Part shown: positions 9,635 to 20,451 of the stretch, piece after piece
Layout: every line of letters starts with the position of its first letter
Position numbering within the stretch: the stretch's first letter is position 1
Assembly: GCF_008329435.1 (NCBI RefSeq)
Contig: NZ_NPKN01000010.1
Span: 60,243 to 124,242 of the forward strand
Direction: 5' to 3'
Source: Rhodanobacter sp. T12-5
Lineage (GTDB): Bacteria; Pseudomonadota; Gammaproteobacteria; Xanthomonadales; Rhodanobacteraceae
DNA: 64,000 bases
Notes under the pieces: generated by a model
Told to the model about the DNA's origin: nothing
The model's input: the letters and a program-made list of their open reading frames with translations, nothing else
Databases searched by the model: none
Position numbers and translations under genes: made by a program

Positions 9635-10285
9635 ATGGCATTCGAAGAATACGACAACTACGAACAGAGCGAACTGGTTCAGAAATGGCTGCGCGAAAAC
9701 GGTCTGTCGATCGTCGTTGGAATCGCCATCGGCCTGGTGGGCATCTTCGGTTGGCAGCAATGGCGCGCGCATCAGGCCCGACATGAAAGCGAAGCATCCG
9801 AGCTCTATCAGCAGGTGCAGACCGCATTGGCTTCCAGCAAGCCGGATGCCGCCTCGAAGCTGACCGATCAGTTGAAGAAGGATTACGCCAAATCGCCGTT
9901 CACGATGTTTGCCGTCAGCGATCAAGCTGTCCAGCAAGTACGCGCCAAGCAGTTGGACAAGGCCGAGACGTCGCTGGAATGGGCCGAAAGCCACGCGGCC
10001 GATCCGGCCCTGAAGTCGTTGACCCTGCTGCGCATCGCCCAGGTGGAACTGGCTCGCGACAACGGCAAGGCGGCCTTGGCTACGCTCGATCGCATTCCCG
10101 CCGACAGCTACAAGGGCATGGCACAGGAACTCCGCGGCGATGTGCTGGTCAAGCTTGGGCGTTCGGACGAAGCACGCAAGGCCTATCAGACAGCCTTGTC
10201 GGTCTTGAGCGAGGAGGCGCCGCAGCGCGGTGCCTTGCAGATGAAACTCGATGATTTGGCCGTGGCCGGGAAGCAGGGTGCATGA
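9635..10285 (+). CDS. yfgM: YfgM-like ancillary SecYEG translocon subunit
   Basis: Membrane-anchored periplasmic TPR-like protein associated with the Sec translocon and periplasmic chaperones. The ATG at 9635 gives a 216-residue product starting MAFEEYDNYEQSE, a conserved family start; the longer open frame from 9590 is not supported. A single transmembrane segment follows at about 26-44, and the tetratricopeptide-like domain fills the rest. It overlaps bamB by ATGA. In many relatives ispG and hisS lie between rodZ and yfgM; here the gap is only 165 bp and holds no gene. Confidence 0.88.
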   Translation: MAFEEYDNYEQSELVQKWLRENGLSIVVGIAIGLVGIFGWQQWRAHQARHESEASELYQQVQTALASSKPDAASKLTDQLKKDYAKSPFTMFAVSDQAVQQVRAKQLDKAETSLEWAESHAADPALKSLTLLRIAQVELARDNGKAALATLDRIPADSYKGMAQELRGDVLVKLGRSDEARKAYQTALSVLSEEAPQRGALQMKLDDLAVAGKQGA

Positions 10286-11496
10286 AACCTGAAATGATGA
10301 AACGCGTCTTGCTGACGGCGACGCTGACCTCCCTGGTGGCCCTTGCCGGCTGTCATTCGTTCAAGAAGGAAAACGTCCAGCCGCCGACGCCGCTGGCCAA
10401 GGATTTCACCCCTACCGTGCAGGTGACCCGTCTTTGGCGCACCAGCGTGGGCGACGGTGCCGGCGACAGTGGCGCACGCCTTCGCCCGACGGTTGTCGAC
10501 AACGTGCTCTATGCCGACAGCACCGACGGCAAACTGGTGGCGATCGATGCCACCAACGGCAAGACCCTGTGGTCGAAAAGTTCGAGAACCCACGGCTGGT
10601 TCGGCTGGGGCGACAAGAAGCGCAAGGACGCCATGTATGCCGGTGGCCCTGCCGTCGATGGCGACCTGCTTGCCGTAGGAACCCTTGACGGTCACGTCTA
10701 CGGCGTCAATGCGAAGGACGGCAGCCCGCGCTGGGATGTGGAATTGAATGCTGAGGTTCTCGCCTCGCCGGCCATTGCCGGTGGCCTGGTGGTGGTTCGT
10801 ACCGAGGACGGTCGCGTTTACGGCCTGGACGCGGCCACCGGTGCGCGCCGCTGGGTATACGACGAGAGCGCCGTGCCACTGCTCAGTCTGCGCGGCAACG
10901 GTGGCCTGCTGCTCGCCAATGGCGTGGTTTTCCTCGGCAGCGACGATGGCAAGCTCATTGCCTTGCGCATGGACAATGGATCGAAGCTATGGGAGCAAAA
11001 GCTCTCCAGCGGCGAGGGTCGTACCGAAATCGATCGTCTGAACGATGTCGACGGAAGCATTCTGCTTGATGGCAGCGTGCTCTATGGCGTCGCCTATCAT
11101 GGCAATTTGGTGGCCGTCGATGGTCCCAGTGGACGGCCAATCTGGGCGCATCCGTTCTCGAGTTTCGGCTCGGTGGCGTCCAATGGCAGCGCGATCTACG
11201 GCGTCGACGATCAATCCCGGGTCTGGGCGTTCGACAAGAGCGGCGGCGCCGACATGTGGAAGAACGAGGCGCTGAAATACCGTTGGTTGACCAGCCCCGC
11301 CGTACAGGGGGATTACGTCGTGGTCGGTGACGTGGAAGGCTACGTGCACTGGCTGCAGACCGGCGATGGCGCGCTGGCGGCACGCGAACGGTTGTCGAAG
11401 AAGGCGATTCGCGCCCAGCCGCTGGTCGTCGGCGATACCGTCTACGTGGAAGACATCAAGGGCCGGATCGGCGCTTATCGTCTGTCCGCGCACTGA
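10282..11496 (+). CDS. bamB: Outer-membrane protein assembly factor BamB
   Basis: Lipoprotein of the BAM complex. The signal peptide ends in the lipobox LAGC with Cys24, and an eight-bladed PQQ-type propeller follows with repeated blade motifs (GKLVAIDATNGKTLW, GHVYGVNAKDGSPRW, GRVYGLDAATGARRW, GNLVAVDGPSGRPIW). Length is 404. It overlaps yfgM and is followed 22 bp later by der, the classic bamB-der pair. Confidence 0.93.
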   Translation: MKPEMMKRVLLTATLTSLVALAGCHSFKKENVQPPTPLAKDFTPTVQVTRLWRTSVGDGAGDSGARLRPTVVDNVLYADSTDGKLVAIDATNGKTLWSKSSRTHGWFGWGDKKRKDAMYAGGPAVDGDLLAVGTLDGHVYGVNAKDGSPRWDVELNAEVLASPAIAGGLVVVRTEDGRVYGLDAATGARRWVYDESAVPLLSLRGNGGLLLANGVVFLGSDDGKLIALRMDNGSKLWEQKLSSGEGRTEIDRLNDVDGSILLDGSVLYGVAYHGNLVAVDGPSGRPIWAHPFSSFGSVASNGSAIYGVDDQSRVWAFDKSGGADMWKNEALKYRWLTSPAVQGDYVVVGDVEGYVHWLQTGDGALAARERLSKKAIRAQPLVVGDTVYVEDIKGRIGAYRLSAH

Positions 11497-11518
11497 TCGC
11501 CGGAACGAAGCCCTCATC

Positions 11519-12922
11519 ATGCTGCCCGTTGTCGCGCTGGTTGGTCGTCCGAATGTCGGTAAATCGACCCTTTTCAATGTACTGACCCGCAGCCGCGACG
11601 CCTTGGTGGCCGACATGCCGGGCGTTACCCGCGATCGCCACTACGGCGTCTGCCGCAGTGGCGATAGGCCGTTCGTGGTGGTCGACACCGGAGGCTTGTC
11701 CGGCGTCGAGGACGCCATGGACGTGCTGACTGCCAGGCAGGTTCGCCTGGCGATCGACGAGGCCAACGTGCTGGTGTTCGTGGTCGATGCGCGCGAGGGG
11801 TTGCTGCCGCAGGATTACGTCATCCTGGGCGAGCTTCGCCGCAGCGGCAAGACCATCATCGCCGCGGTCAACAAGACCGACGGACTGGAAGAAGAGGCGG
11901 TGCTGGCTGAATTTTCGGCGTTCGGCGTCGGCCGGATCCTGCCGCTGTCCGCCGCCCACAATCGCGGCACCGGCGACCTGATCGGGATGATCCTGCCGTT
12001 GTTGCCGACCGACGAGGAAAGCGCGACTGAGGCGGAAGGCGAGGGCGACAGCATCCGCGTTGCCATCGTCGGCCGTCCGAATGCGGGCAAATCGACCTTG
12101 ATCAACCGCCTGCTGGGCGAGGACCGGCTGATCGTCTCCGACGTGGCCGGTACCACCCGCGACCCGATCCGGGTTCCGCTGGAACGCGATGGCAAGCGCT
12201 ACACGCTGATCGACACCGCAGGCATCCGTCGCAAGGCGCGGGTGGAGGAGGCGGTGGAGAAATTCAGTGTCATCAAGACGCTGCAGTCGATCGCCGCGGC
12301 CCAGGTCGTGGTGGTGATGATCGACGCCCGCGAGAACCTGGCCGACCAGGACCTCACCCTGATCGGCTATGCGATGGACGAGGGCAGGGCGCTGGTGATC
12401 GCCATCAACAAGTGGGATGGCCTGGATCAATACCAGCGCGACGAATGCATGCGCGCACTGGATCGTCGGCTGGTGTTCGTCGACTGGGCCAAACAGGTGC
12501 ATATTTCGGCGTTGCACGGTTCGGGCCTGCGTGAACTGATGCGTGCAGTAGTGCGTGCACATGCCTCGGCGACCAAGGTGCTGGTGTCGTCGGATCTCAC
12601 CAAAACGCTGGAGAAAGCCTACGAAAGCTACCAGCCGCCACTGGTGCATGGTCATTCACCGAAGCTGCGTTTTGCGCATCCGGGTGGCAGCAATCCACCC
12701 ACCATCGTCATACACGGCACCCGCACCAAACATATTGCCCCGGCCTATCAACGCTATCTCGAAAACTTCTTCCGCAAGCGCTACAAGCTCGAAGGCACGC
12801 CGATCCGGATCGCCTTCCGCGAAGGCGAAAACCCTTATGCCGGGCGAAAGAAAGTGTTGACCAAGGAGCAGGAGCAGAAGGCGCGGCGAAGGGTCAGCGA
12901 ACTGATCAAGCGTACGCGTTGA
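11519..12922 (+). CDS. der: Ribosome biogenesis GTPase Der (EngA)
   Basis: Double-Era GTPase for 50S assembly. Two G domains are present: the first P-loop GRPNVGKS at residues 9-16 and the second GRPNAGKS near 185, each with DTGG/DTAG switch motifs and NKTD/NKWD specificity motifs. A C-terminal KH-like domain follows. The ATG at 11519 gives the canonical MLPVVALVGRPN start and 467 residues; the open frame further upstream runs inside bamB and is rejected. Confidence 0.96.
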   Translation: MLPVVALVGRPNVGKSTLFNVLTRSRDALVADMPGVTRDRHYGVCRSGDRPFVVVDTGGLSGVEDAMDVLTARQVRLAIDEANVLVFVVDAREGLLPQDYVILGELRRSGKTIIAAVNKTDGLEEEAVLAEFSAFGVGRILPLSAAHNRGTGDLIGMILPLLPTDEESATEAEGEGDSIRVAIVGRPNAGKSTLINRLLGEDRLIVSDVAGTTRDPIRVPLERDGKRYTLIDTAGIRRKARVEEAVEKFSVIKTLQSIAAAQVVVVMIDARENLADQDLTLIGYAMDEGRALVIAINKWDGLDQYQRDECMRALDRRLVFVDWAKQVHISALHGSGLRELMRAVVRAHASATKVLVSSDLTKTLEKAYESYQPPLVHGHSPKLRFAHPGGSNPPTIVIHGTRTKHIAPAYQRYLENFFRKRYKLEGTPIRIAFREGENPYAGRKKVLTKEQEQKARRRVSELIKRTR

Positions 12923-12983
12923 TTCGCCTTGTCGGCATGACGATGCAGTACCGACCGATCGCCGGGTTGCGTCATGCAACAAG

Positions 12984-13553
12984 TCAGCGCAGGTCTTCCG
13001 GCACAAGCCCGTACACCGCGGCATCGTGGGGTTGTTCGCGCACGCACAAGCGGTGACGGGAGATGCCTTCGAACCGGGCGCCGATTTTTTCGGCCGTACG
13101 CAGGCTTGGCCGGTTGTCAGTCAGGACGACGATCTCGATCCTGGCCAGGCCCAGCCACTGGAAACCGAAACCCGCCACCAGCCGACTCGCCGCTGTGGCC
13201 ACGCCTTGCCCTTGGCGTGACTGGCGCACCCAGTAACCCATATTGGCGCTGCGATGCAGCCGGTTGCGCTGGTTGAGTCCGGCGCCGCCAAGCAGTTCGC
13301 CCGTGGTCGCGTCGAACACCGGAAACGCAAAATGTTCGCCCGAAAGCCAGCCAGTTTGGCAGTACGCGATCCATGCGGCGGCATCGTTCCGGCTGTAATC
13401 GGCATGACACCAGGGTAGCCAGAGACCCACCCCGGTTATCGACTCGCGGACAGCATCGAACAGGGCGACCGCGTCGCGATCCTGCCAGGGACGCAGATGC
13501 AATCGACCGTCGGCCAGTTCCAGCGTGATCGGGGGGATATCGTCCGTGCTCAT
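12984..13553 (-). CDS. GNAT family N-acetyltransferase (RimJ/RimL-like)
   Basis: Acetyl-CoA-dependent N-acetyltransferase of 189 residues. N-terminal [15 protein letters not shown] and the acetyl-CoA loop [14 protein letters not shown] are typical of the RimJ/RimL branch, as is [13 protein letters not shown] near the C terminus. I place the start at 13553 because the domain begins there; the upstream in-frame extension overlaps the divergent folD gene. Substrate unknown: ribosomal-protein, peptide or small-molecule acetylation are all possible. Confidence 0.82.
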   Translation of the reverse strand: MSTDDIPPITLELADGRLHLRPWQDRDAVALFDAVRESITGVGLWLPWCHADYSRNDAAAWIAYCQTGWLSGEHFAFPVFDATTGELLGGAGLNQRNRLHRSANMGYWVRQSRQGQGVATAASRLVAGFGFQWLGLARIEIVVLTDNRPSLRTAEKIGARFEGISRHRLCVREQPHDAAVYGLVPEDLR

Positions 13554-13620
13554 GCGTGCCCATCGTTTGTACACATCATGCCGAGCCGCGATAATGGGTA
13601 ATCTTCGGCATGGCATCAAC

Positions 13621-14475
13621 ATGAGCGCACGCATCCTCGACGGCAAACGCATCGCACAGGAACTGCTGGCCCGGGTGGGATTGCGTGTTGCCGAGCGGGT
13701 GGCGCAAGGGTTGTCTGCTCCCGGGCTGGCGGTGGTGCTTGTCGGCAACGACGCAGCCTCGTCGGTATACGTACGCAACAAGCGCAAGGCCTGCCAACAA
13801 GTCGGCTTTCGCTCGTTCGGCTACGACCTGCCGGCAGACACGACCCAGCAAGAACTCCTGGCGCTGATCGACCGGCTCAACGCCGACGCCGACGTGCACG
13901 GCATCCTGGTGCAGTCGCCACTGCCGGAACATATCGACGAGGACGCGCTGGTCGATCGGATCGATCCGGGCAAGGACGTCGATGGTTTCCAGGCGATCAA
14001 CGTGGGGCGTCTCGCATTGCGTCGTTTCGGCCTGCGCCCGTGCACGCCCAGGGGCGTGATGACGCTGCTCGGCCACACCGATCGTCCGGTGCGTGGCCAG
14101 CATGCGGTGGTGGTAGGGGTGTCCAACCACGTCGGACGGCCACTGGTGCTGGAACTGATGATCGCCGGTTGCACCACCACATCCTGCCATCGCTTTACCC
14201 GTGACCTGGAGAGCTTCGTCCGTCAGGCCGACATCGTGATCGTCGCGGTGGGCAAGCCCGGACTGGTCAAGGGTGAATGGATCAAGCCCGGTGCGGTGGT
14301 GATCGACGTGGGCATCAATCGGCTTGATGACGGCAGGCTGGTCGGCGACGTCGAATTCGCCGCAGCCGCCGAACGTGCCAGCTGGATCACGCCGGTCCCC
14401 GGCGGGGTAGGCCCGATGACGGTGGCCACCCTCATGGAAAACACGCTGGAAGCAGCCGAAGCGCGGAGATCGTAG
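13621..14475 (+). CDS. folD: Methylenetetrahydrofolate dehydrogenase / cyclohydrolase
   Basis: Bifunctional cytoplasmic enzyme that interconverts 5,10-methylene- and 10-formyl-THF. The 284-residue product has the catalytic Tyr/Lys segment [17 protein letters not shown], the QSPLPEH motif and the cofactor-binding [14 protein letters not shown]. The last departs from the usual GRSxIVGKP (Arg-Ser replaced by Val-Ser and Lys by Arg), which may affect cofactor use. The C-terminal [19 protein letters not shown] is intact. Start chosen at [12 protein letters not shown]. Confidence 0.93.
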   Translation: MSARILDGKRIAQELLARVGLRVAERVAQGLSAPGLAVVLVGNDAASSVYVRNKRKACQQVGFRSFGYDLPADTTQQELLALIDRLNADADVHGILVQSPLPEHIDEDALVDRIDPGKDVDGFQAINVGRLALRRFGLRPCTPRGVMTLLGHTDRPVRGQHAVVVGVSNHVGRPLVLELMIAGCTTTSCHRFTRDLESFVRQADIVIVAVGKPGLVKGEWIKPGAVVIDVGINRLDDGRLVGDVEFAAAAERASWITPVPGGVGPMTVATLMENTLEAAEARRS

Positions 14476-14500
14476 GGGAACGCTCGCGCCTTGTAGTGGG

Positions 14501-14516
14501 GCGGACGCTTGTCCGC
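14501..14516. other. Hairpin downstream of folD
   Basis: GCGGAC-GCTT-GTCCGC is a perfect 6-bp stem with a tetraloop, 26 bp after the folD stop. No T-run follows, so it may be a factor-assisted terminator or part of a dispersed repeat rather than an intrinsic terminator. Confidence 0.4.
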
Positions 14517-14529
14517 CGGCTCTGCCTGA

Positions 14530-16110
<1,581 letters not shown>

Positions 16111-16115
16111 GTGCA

Positions 16116-16238
16116 GGGAATGGGGAATCGCGAATGGGGAATCGTTGAAAGCGGCTCTCCCTCTTGCCGGTTTTCCCATATGCGCCGGGTACGAAACGAA
16201 CCGGCTGTTCCATTCCCGATTCCCCAATCCCGATTCCC
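16116..16238. repeat. Inverted repeat of GGGAATCG units between guaB and guaA
   Basis: The left arm at 16116-16144 contains GGGAATGGGGAATCG followed by a second AATGGGGAATCG. The right arm at 16211-16238 is the near-perfect reverse complement (ATTCCCGATTCCCC, AATCCCGATTCCC). The arms could form a long stem enclosing about 66 bp. This repeat family is common in Xanthomonadales intergenic regions. No promoter or gene is evident in the gap. Confidence 0.6.
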
Positions 16239-16247
16239 GGCCATGCA

Positions 16248-17825
16248 ATGACCAACATCCATTCCGACAAGATCCTGATCCTCGACTTCGGCGCGCAGTA
16301 CACGCAACTGATCGCGCGGCGGGTACGCGAGCTTGGCGTGTACTGCGAAATATGGGCGTGGGATCATGACCCGGCCGAGATCGCCGCGTTCGGCGCCAAG
16401 GGCATCATCCTGTCCGGTGGTCCGGAATCGACCACGCTGGCCGGCGCGCCGAAAGCCCCGCAGCAAGTATTCGATTCGGGCCTGCCGATTCTCGGCATCT
16501 GCTACGGCATGCAGACCCTGGCCGCCCAGCTCGGCGGTGCCACCGAAGCAGCTGATGCCCGCGAGTTCGGCCATGCCACGGTGGACATCGCCGCAGTCAG
16601 TCGTCTGTTCGATGGCCTCAGCGATCATGCCGACAGTCACAAGCTCGACGTGTGGATGAGCCACGGCGACCACGTGTCGAAAGCGCCACCGGGTTTCGTC
16701 GTCACCGGCACCACCGATCGCATCCCGGTCGCGGTGATGGAGAACGAGGACAAGCGCTGGTACGGCGTGCAGTTCCACCCGGAGGTGACCCACACGAAGC
16801 AGGGCAGTGCGCTCCTGAAGCGTTTCATCACCGAGATTTGCGGCTGCGCCATGCTGTGGACGGCGGCCAACATCATCGACGACCAGATTGCCCGTGTACG
16901 CGCGCAGGTCGGCGACGATCACGTGCTGCTGGGCCTGTCCGGTGGCGTCGATTCCTCGGTGGTTGCCGCGCTGCTGCACAAGGCAATCGGCGACCGGCTG
17001 ACCTGCGTGTTCGTCGATACCGGCCTGCTGCGCTGGCAGGAAGGCGACCAGGTGATGGCCACCATGGCCGAGCATATGGGCGTCAAGGTGATCCGCGTCG
17101 ACGCCGCGGACCGCTACTTCAAGGCGCTCGAAGGCACGGCCGATCCGGAAGCCAAGCGCAAGATCATCGGCGGCCTGTTCGTGGAGATCTTCGACGAGGA
17201 GTCGGGCAAGATCACCGCGGATGGCAGCAAGGTGAAATGGCTGGCGCAGGGCACCATCTACCCTGACGTGATCGAGTCTGCCGGCAGCAAGACCGGCAAG
17301 GCCCACGTCATCAAGAGCCACCACAACGTCGGTGGCCTGCCGGCGCACATGAAGCTGAAGCTGGTCGAACCGCTGCGCGAACTGTTCAAGGACGAGGTGC
17401 GTCGCATCGGCGTGGAGCTTGGCTTGCCGCGGGCCATGGTCTATCGCCATCCGTTCCCGGGTCCGGGTCTTGGCGTGCGCATCCTCGGCGAGGTAAAGCG
17501 CGAATATGCCGAGCTATTGGCCCAGGCCGATGCGATCTTCATCGATGAACTGCGCAAGGCCGACCTCTACGACAAGACCAGCCAGGCGTTTGCGGTGTTC
17601 CTTCCCGTGAAGTCGGTGGGCGTGGTCGGCGATGCGCGAGCCTACGAATGGGTGATCGCGTTGCGCGCCGTGGAGACCATCGACTTCATGACCGCGCACT
17701 GGGCGCATTTGCCCTATGACTTCCTCGGCAAGGTTTCCAATCGAATTATCAATGAATTACGAGGTGTTTCTCGCGTAGTCTACGATATCAGCGGCAAGCC
17801 ACCGGCCACGATCGAGTGGGAATAG
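16248..17825 (+). CDS. guaA: GMP synthase (glutamine-hydrolysing)
   Basis: Converts XMP to GMP with glutamine and ATP. The class-I amidotransferase domain (1-200) has the nucleophile in GICYGMQ and His/Glu in [10 protein letters not shown]. The ATP-pyrophosphatase domain has [11 protein letters not shown], and the C-terminal dimerisation domain ends with the usual PPATIEWE. Length 525. The ATG at 16248 is the first start past the repeat and gives the family-typical N terminus. Confidence 0.97.
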   Translation: MTNIHSDKILILDFGAQYTQLIARRVRELGVYCEIWAWDHDPAEIAAFGAKGIILSGGPESTTLAGAPKAPQQVFDSGLPILGICYGMQTLAAQLGGATEAADAREFGHATVDIAAVSRLFDGLSDHADSHKLDVWMSHGDHVSKAPPGFVVTGTTDRIPVAVMENEDKRWYGVQFHPEVTHTKQGSALLKRFITEICGCAMLWTAANIIDDQIARVRAQVGDDHVLLGLSGGVDSSVVAALLHKAIGDRLTCVFVDTGLLRWQEGDQVMATMAEHMGVKVIRVDAADRYFKALEGTADPEAKRKIIGGLFVEIFDEESGKITADGSKVKWLAQGTIYPDVIESAGSKTGKAHVIKSHHNVGGLPAHMKLKLVEPLRELFKDEVRRIGVELGLPRAMVYRHPFPGPGLGVRILGEVKREYAELLAQADAIFIDELRKADLYDKTSQAFAVFLPVKSVGVVGDARAYEWVIALRAVETIDFMTAHWAHLPYDFLGKVSNRIINELRGVSRVVYDISGKPPATIEWE

Positions 17826-17853
17826 AAAATCAACCACTTGCGTGCGCAATGGG

Positions 17854-17880
17854 AAGGCCGGCAATTTGCCGGCTTTCTCA
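17854..17880 (+). terminator. Terminator downstream of guaA
   Basis: AAGGCCGGCA-ATT-TGCCGGCTTT: the core GCCGGCA/TGCCGGC stem is extended by G-T and A-T pairs and ends in TTTCT. It lies 29 bp after the guaA stop and before the tadA start. Confidence 0.6.
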
Positions 17881-17903
17881 TGAAAAGTCATCAATACATT
17901 GAA

Positions 17904-18392
17904 ATGACTGACGAAATTTCAGAAACCTCGAGCGAATTCTCGGCTGCCGATGTGCAGTACATGAGGCGTGCGCTGCAATTGGCGGCCCACGCCCGTGATG
18001 CGGAGAACGAAGTGCCGGTGGGTGCGGTGCTCGTGCAAGGCGGGGAGATCGTCGGTCTGGGCTGGAATCGCAACATCACCCTGCACGACCCGACCGCCCA
18101 TGCCGAAGTCATGGCGCTGCGCGCCGCCGGCGAAAAACTCGCCAATCACCGCCTGTCTGGCGCCACGCTGTATGTCACGCTGGAGCCGTGTTCGATGTGC
18201 GCGATGGCGATGATCCACGCCCGTGTCGGCCGCGTGGTCTACGCGGCCACCGACCCCAAGACCGGAGCCGCCGGCAGCGTGTTCGATACCCTTGTGGACG
18301 CACGGCACAATCACCGCATCGAGGTTGCCGGCGGCCTGCTGGCCGAAGAGTCCGCCTGCATGCTGCGTGAGTTCTTCCGCGCACGGCGTTGA
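17904..18392 (+). CDS. tadA: tRNA adenosine(34) deaminase
   Basis: Zinc deaminase that converts A34 to inosine in tRNA-Arg(ACG). Visible zinc/catalytic motifs are PTAHAEVMAL (His and general-base Glu) and the PCSMC pair of cysteines; FDTLVDARHNH is typical of TadA. Candidate starts are 17880, directly at the terminator, and 17904, which gives MTDEISETSSEF and 162 residues. I prefer 17904 because 17880 leaves no room for a ribosome site. Confidence 0.92.
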   Translation: MTDEISETSSEFSAADVQYMRRALQLAAHARDAENEVPVGAVLVQGGEIVGLGWNRNITLHDPTAHAEVMALRAAGEKLANHRLSGATLYVTLEPCSMCAMAMIHARVGRVVYAATDPKTGAAGSVFDTLVDARHNHRIEVAGGLLAEESACMLREFFRARR

Positions 18393-18399
18393 ACGCGAA

Positions 18400-18906
18400 T
18401 CACGGCCCCGCCGTGGCTACATTCGAGCCCCAGCTGACCAGCTGCAACCTGAGTCCCCAGGGCGACACGAAATCCACTACGGTCTGGCCGGCATCCGGCC
18501 CGGAACTCAGCGTGTGCGGCGGCCCGATGACGCGGACGCCGGCATTGCGCAGCCATCGATCGGCATTCCTCACGTCATTGGAAACGAAGCGGACGGGCTC
18601 ATCACGGGAGCCTGTCGGACGTGCCGAGGAGGGGGAAACGACCCCATGGTTGTCGAAGATCTCCACGATGGAGTCCGAGTCGCAGACCATCAGCCTGGAC
18701 TGGCGCGCACCTTCGGCCGACATCGGGTTGACTGGCTGGCAATCCAAGACATCCCGGAAAAACGCCACGGCCTGCGGCAGGTTCGGCACGCCGATCCGGA
18801 CATAGTCCCCGTCGTGGAACGTGGCACCGCGACCCAGCGATGGCGTTGCCAGGGCGACGGCGCCAAACAGGACGGCAATCAGCAGGGAAAGGAACGACTT
18901 GTTCAT
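18400..18906 (-). CDS. Exported VOC-fold (glyoxalase/bleomycin-resistance-like) protein
   Basis: The 168-residue product begins with a signal peptide (MNKSFLSLLIAVLFGAVALA) and continues with a vicinal-oxygen-chelate fold: YVRIGVPNLPQAVAFFRDVL, then a second half with VRFVSNDVRNADRWL and FVSPWGLRLQLVSW. The upstream extension to 19068 is out of character and is rejected. VOC proteins are usually cytosolic, so export is unusual. Convergent with tadA, 7 bp apart. Function unknown. Confidence 0.7.
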   Translation of the reverse strand: MNKSFLSLLIAVLFGAVALATPSLGRGATFHDGDYVRIGVPNLPQAVAFFRDVLDCQPVNPMSAEGARQSRLMVCDSDSIVEIFDNHGVVSPSSARPTGSRDEPVRFVSNDVRNADRWLRNAGVRVIGPPHTLSSGPDAGQTVVDFVSPWGLRLQLVSWGSNVATAGP

Positions 18907-19185
18907 GATCAGGCTTCGAATGTTTGCGGCCTGAACATGGGCCCGATGCCGTCCGGCAGTAGTTCCTTCGAGATAACCAGTGTGTTTCCTTGCACGAACA
19001 CTCAGCGCGTCAACGCCACGAGTGCGCGCCGTTCGCCTGCGGAAACACACAGATCGCATGGACACCATTCAAAGACAACGCAACAGGCCCGATATCCGCT
19101 GCGAGGTCGTCGGCGGCGTCACTTGTCCACTCGGTTCCAGTCACGCCCGACCCATCAATCGCTCATCGGCACAGGGTCCAGGAAA

Positions 19186-19389
19186 ATGAAACACCTCAAT
19201 TCCTTATTGCAGCGTAGGCACAACGAGTTCGATGGTGGCGGCGATGCACGTCGCATCTCGAGTTCCCACGACATCGTCCGCACCGCCTTGCAGCCAAAAG
19301 ACGGTTACGACTGGTTGCAGCAAATCAAGGGAAGTCAGCCGAGCCGGGTACAACGTACAAAGTCATTGCCCGCCAATCCAATCTTGTGA
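19186..19389 (+). CDS. Small hypothetical protein
   Basis: A 67-codon open frame starting MKHLNSLLQRRHNEFDG, with GGA 5 nt before the ATG. The product is basic, with no signal peptide or membrane segment and no family I recognise. The longer frame running into it from 18223 is antisense to real genes. The surrounding non-coding stretch (18907-19185 and 19390-19576) shows no other gene or clear regulatory site. Confidence 0.3.
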   Translation: MKHLNSLLQRRHNEFDGGGDARRISSSHDIVRTALQPKDGYDWLQQIKGSQPSRVQRTKSLPANPIL

Positions 19390-19576
19390 CTGAATTACCC
19401 GGTTTTTTTGAGGAGGCTCCAATCCTCGAGAAGATGGAGCGCCTGGCCGTGATCCTGAGGTGGGCATCCATCCAAAAAAACGACGATCAGTCGCTCCTGG
19501 TATGCCGGTGTCACTGGCGATCCTTGGTGCCCCTGCAGATTGCACGCGCTCGCTCGCGGCCCCCGCCAATAGTCCA

Positions 19577-20068
19577 TTACCGGCAGACGAGTACCGGGAT
19601 CTTGCTTCGTAACAGGACCTTTTGTGTTTCGCCGCCCAGAATCAAGCGGTTCAATCCATGCCAACCATGGGTAGCCATGACGATCAGGTCACAATGATGT
19701 TCGCGAACGGCTTCCAGGATGGCTTCGTGGGGACGTTCACCGAAGGAGTAATGGCATTCACAGGGTACCTGTGCAGCCTTGGCCAGTTTCTTGGCCTCAT
19801 CCAGGTAGCGTGTGGCGCTTTTCACCGCCTGCTGGCTGTAACTCAGTTCTGCAGCGGCAATCAGTTCAGTCATGTAGACGAAGGAGTTGAAAGGCGGTAC
19901 GACGTGCAGCGCCAATACCTTGGCGCCCAATGTCTTGGCCAACTCCAGACCCACGCCGAAAGCCCGCAGTGACAGGTCCGATCCGTCGATTGGCAGGAGC
20001 ATGTGCTGGAACAGCGTATTTCGTTGCGCAGTGACTGATTCCCGACTCACAGCGGCTTCGGTGGACAT
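19577..20068 (-). CDS. Universal stress protein, single domain
   Basis: UspA-fold protein of 163 residues. It has the N-terminal HMLLPIDGSDLSLRAF and a C-terminal nucleotide-loop region ATHGWHGLNRLILGGETQKVL. Relative to ATP-binding Usps (GxxG-9x-GS/T) the loop is two residues shorter and the Ser is replaced by Gly, so binding may be altered. The start at 20068 is fixed by GGAGG 8 nt upstream; the in-frame extension to 20332 is rejected. An FNR-type box is centred 88 nt upstream. First gene of the low-oxygen-type block. Confidence 0.88.
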   Translation of the reverse strand: MSTEAAVSRESVTAQRNTLFQHMLLPIDGSDLSLRAFGVGLELAKTLGAKVLALHVVPPFNSFVYMTELIAAAELSYSQQAVKSATRYLDEAKKLAKAAQVPCECHYSFGERPHEAILEAVREHHCDLIVMATHGWHGLNRLILGGETQKVLLRSKIPVLVCR

Positions 20069-20149
20069 GGATAGAGCCTCCAGGATGTTGAGATGTCGCT
20101 TGCACACAGTCACGTTGAGGTCATGGTGGCCTGAGCGATTGCCGCGATG

Positions 20150-20163
20150 TTGATCGGGGTCAA
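20150..20163 (-). promoter_or_regulatory. FNR/Anr-type box upstream of usp
   Basis: TTGATCGGGGTCAA, 9 of 10 bases of TTGAT-N4-ATCAA, centred 88 nt before the usp start. The rest of the 20069-20451 gap has no gene that I can support. Confidence 0.55.
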
Positions 20164-20451
20164 TTCGTTGCGTAATCGCCTGCCGGGGCGGGTGCGTTAG
20201 GCTGATCGACATCAAGACAGGCCCTGACGGCTTTCGTAAGCTGTCATCGATTTGTCCAGAAGATGCTGCCGTGACCGCGCTGAAACCTCGGGAATCCACC
20301 GAGTGTGTTTCCGCATGCATGACGCCTGTCATTTATCCCGATCGGTGCTCCGCAACGCGGTTCCCGGTGGCTGCTTGAATGCCACTTCGACGAGGCTGGT
20401 CATGAAAAACCATGCTGCCAAACGCGCATTTTCAGCGCTGTCGATCAGCTT

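Noticed and set aside
18223..19389. 388-codon open frame crossing tadA and the VOC gene
   Set aside because: Overlaps two recognisable genes in other frames; only its last 67 codons have an independent start and ribosome site.
19395..19425. TTTTTTTGAGGAGG...CCTC as a possible terminator
   Set aside because: The T-run precedes the stem on the plus strand and becomes an A-run after it on the minus strand, so it cannot terminate in either direction.
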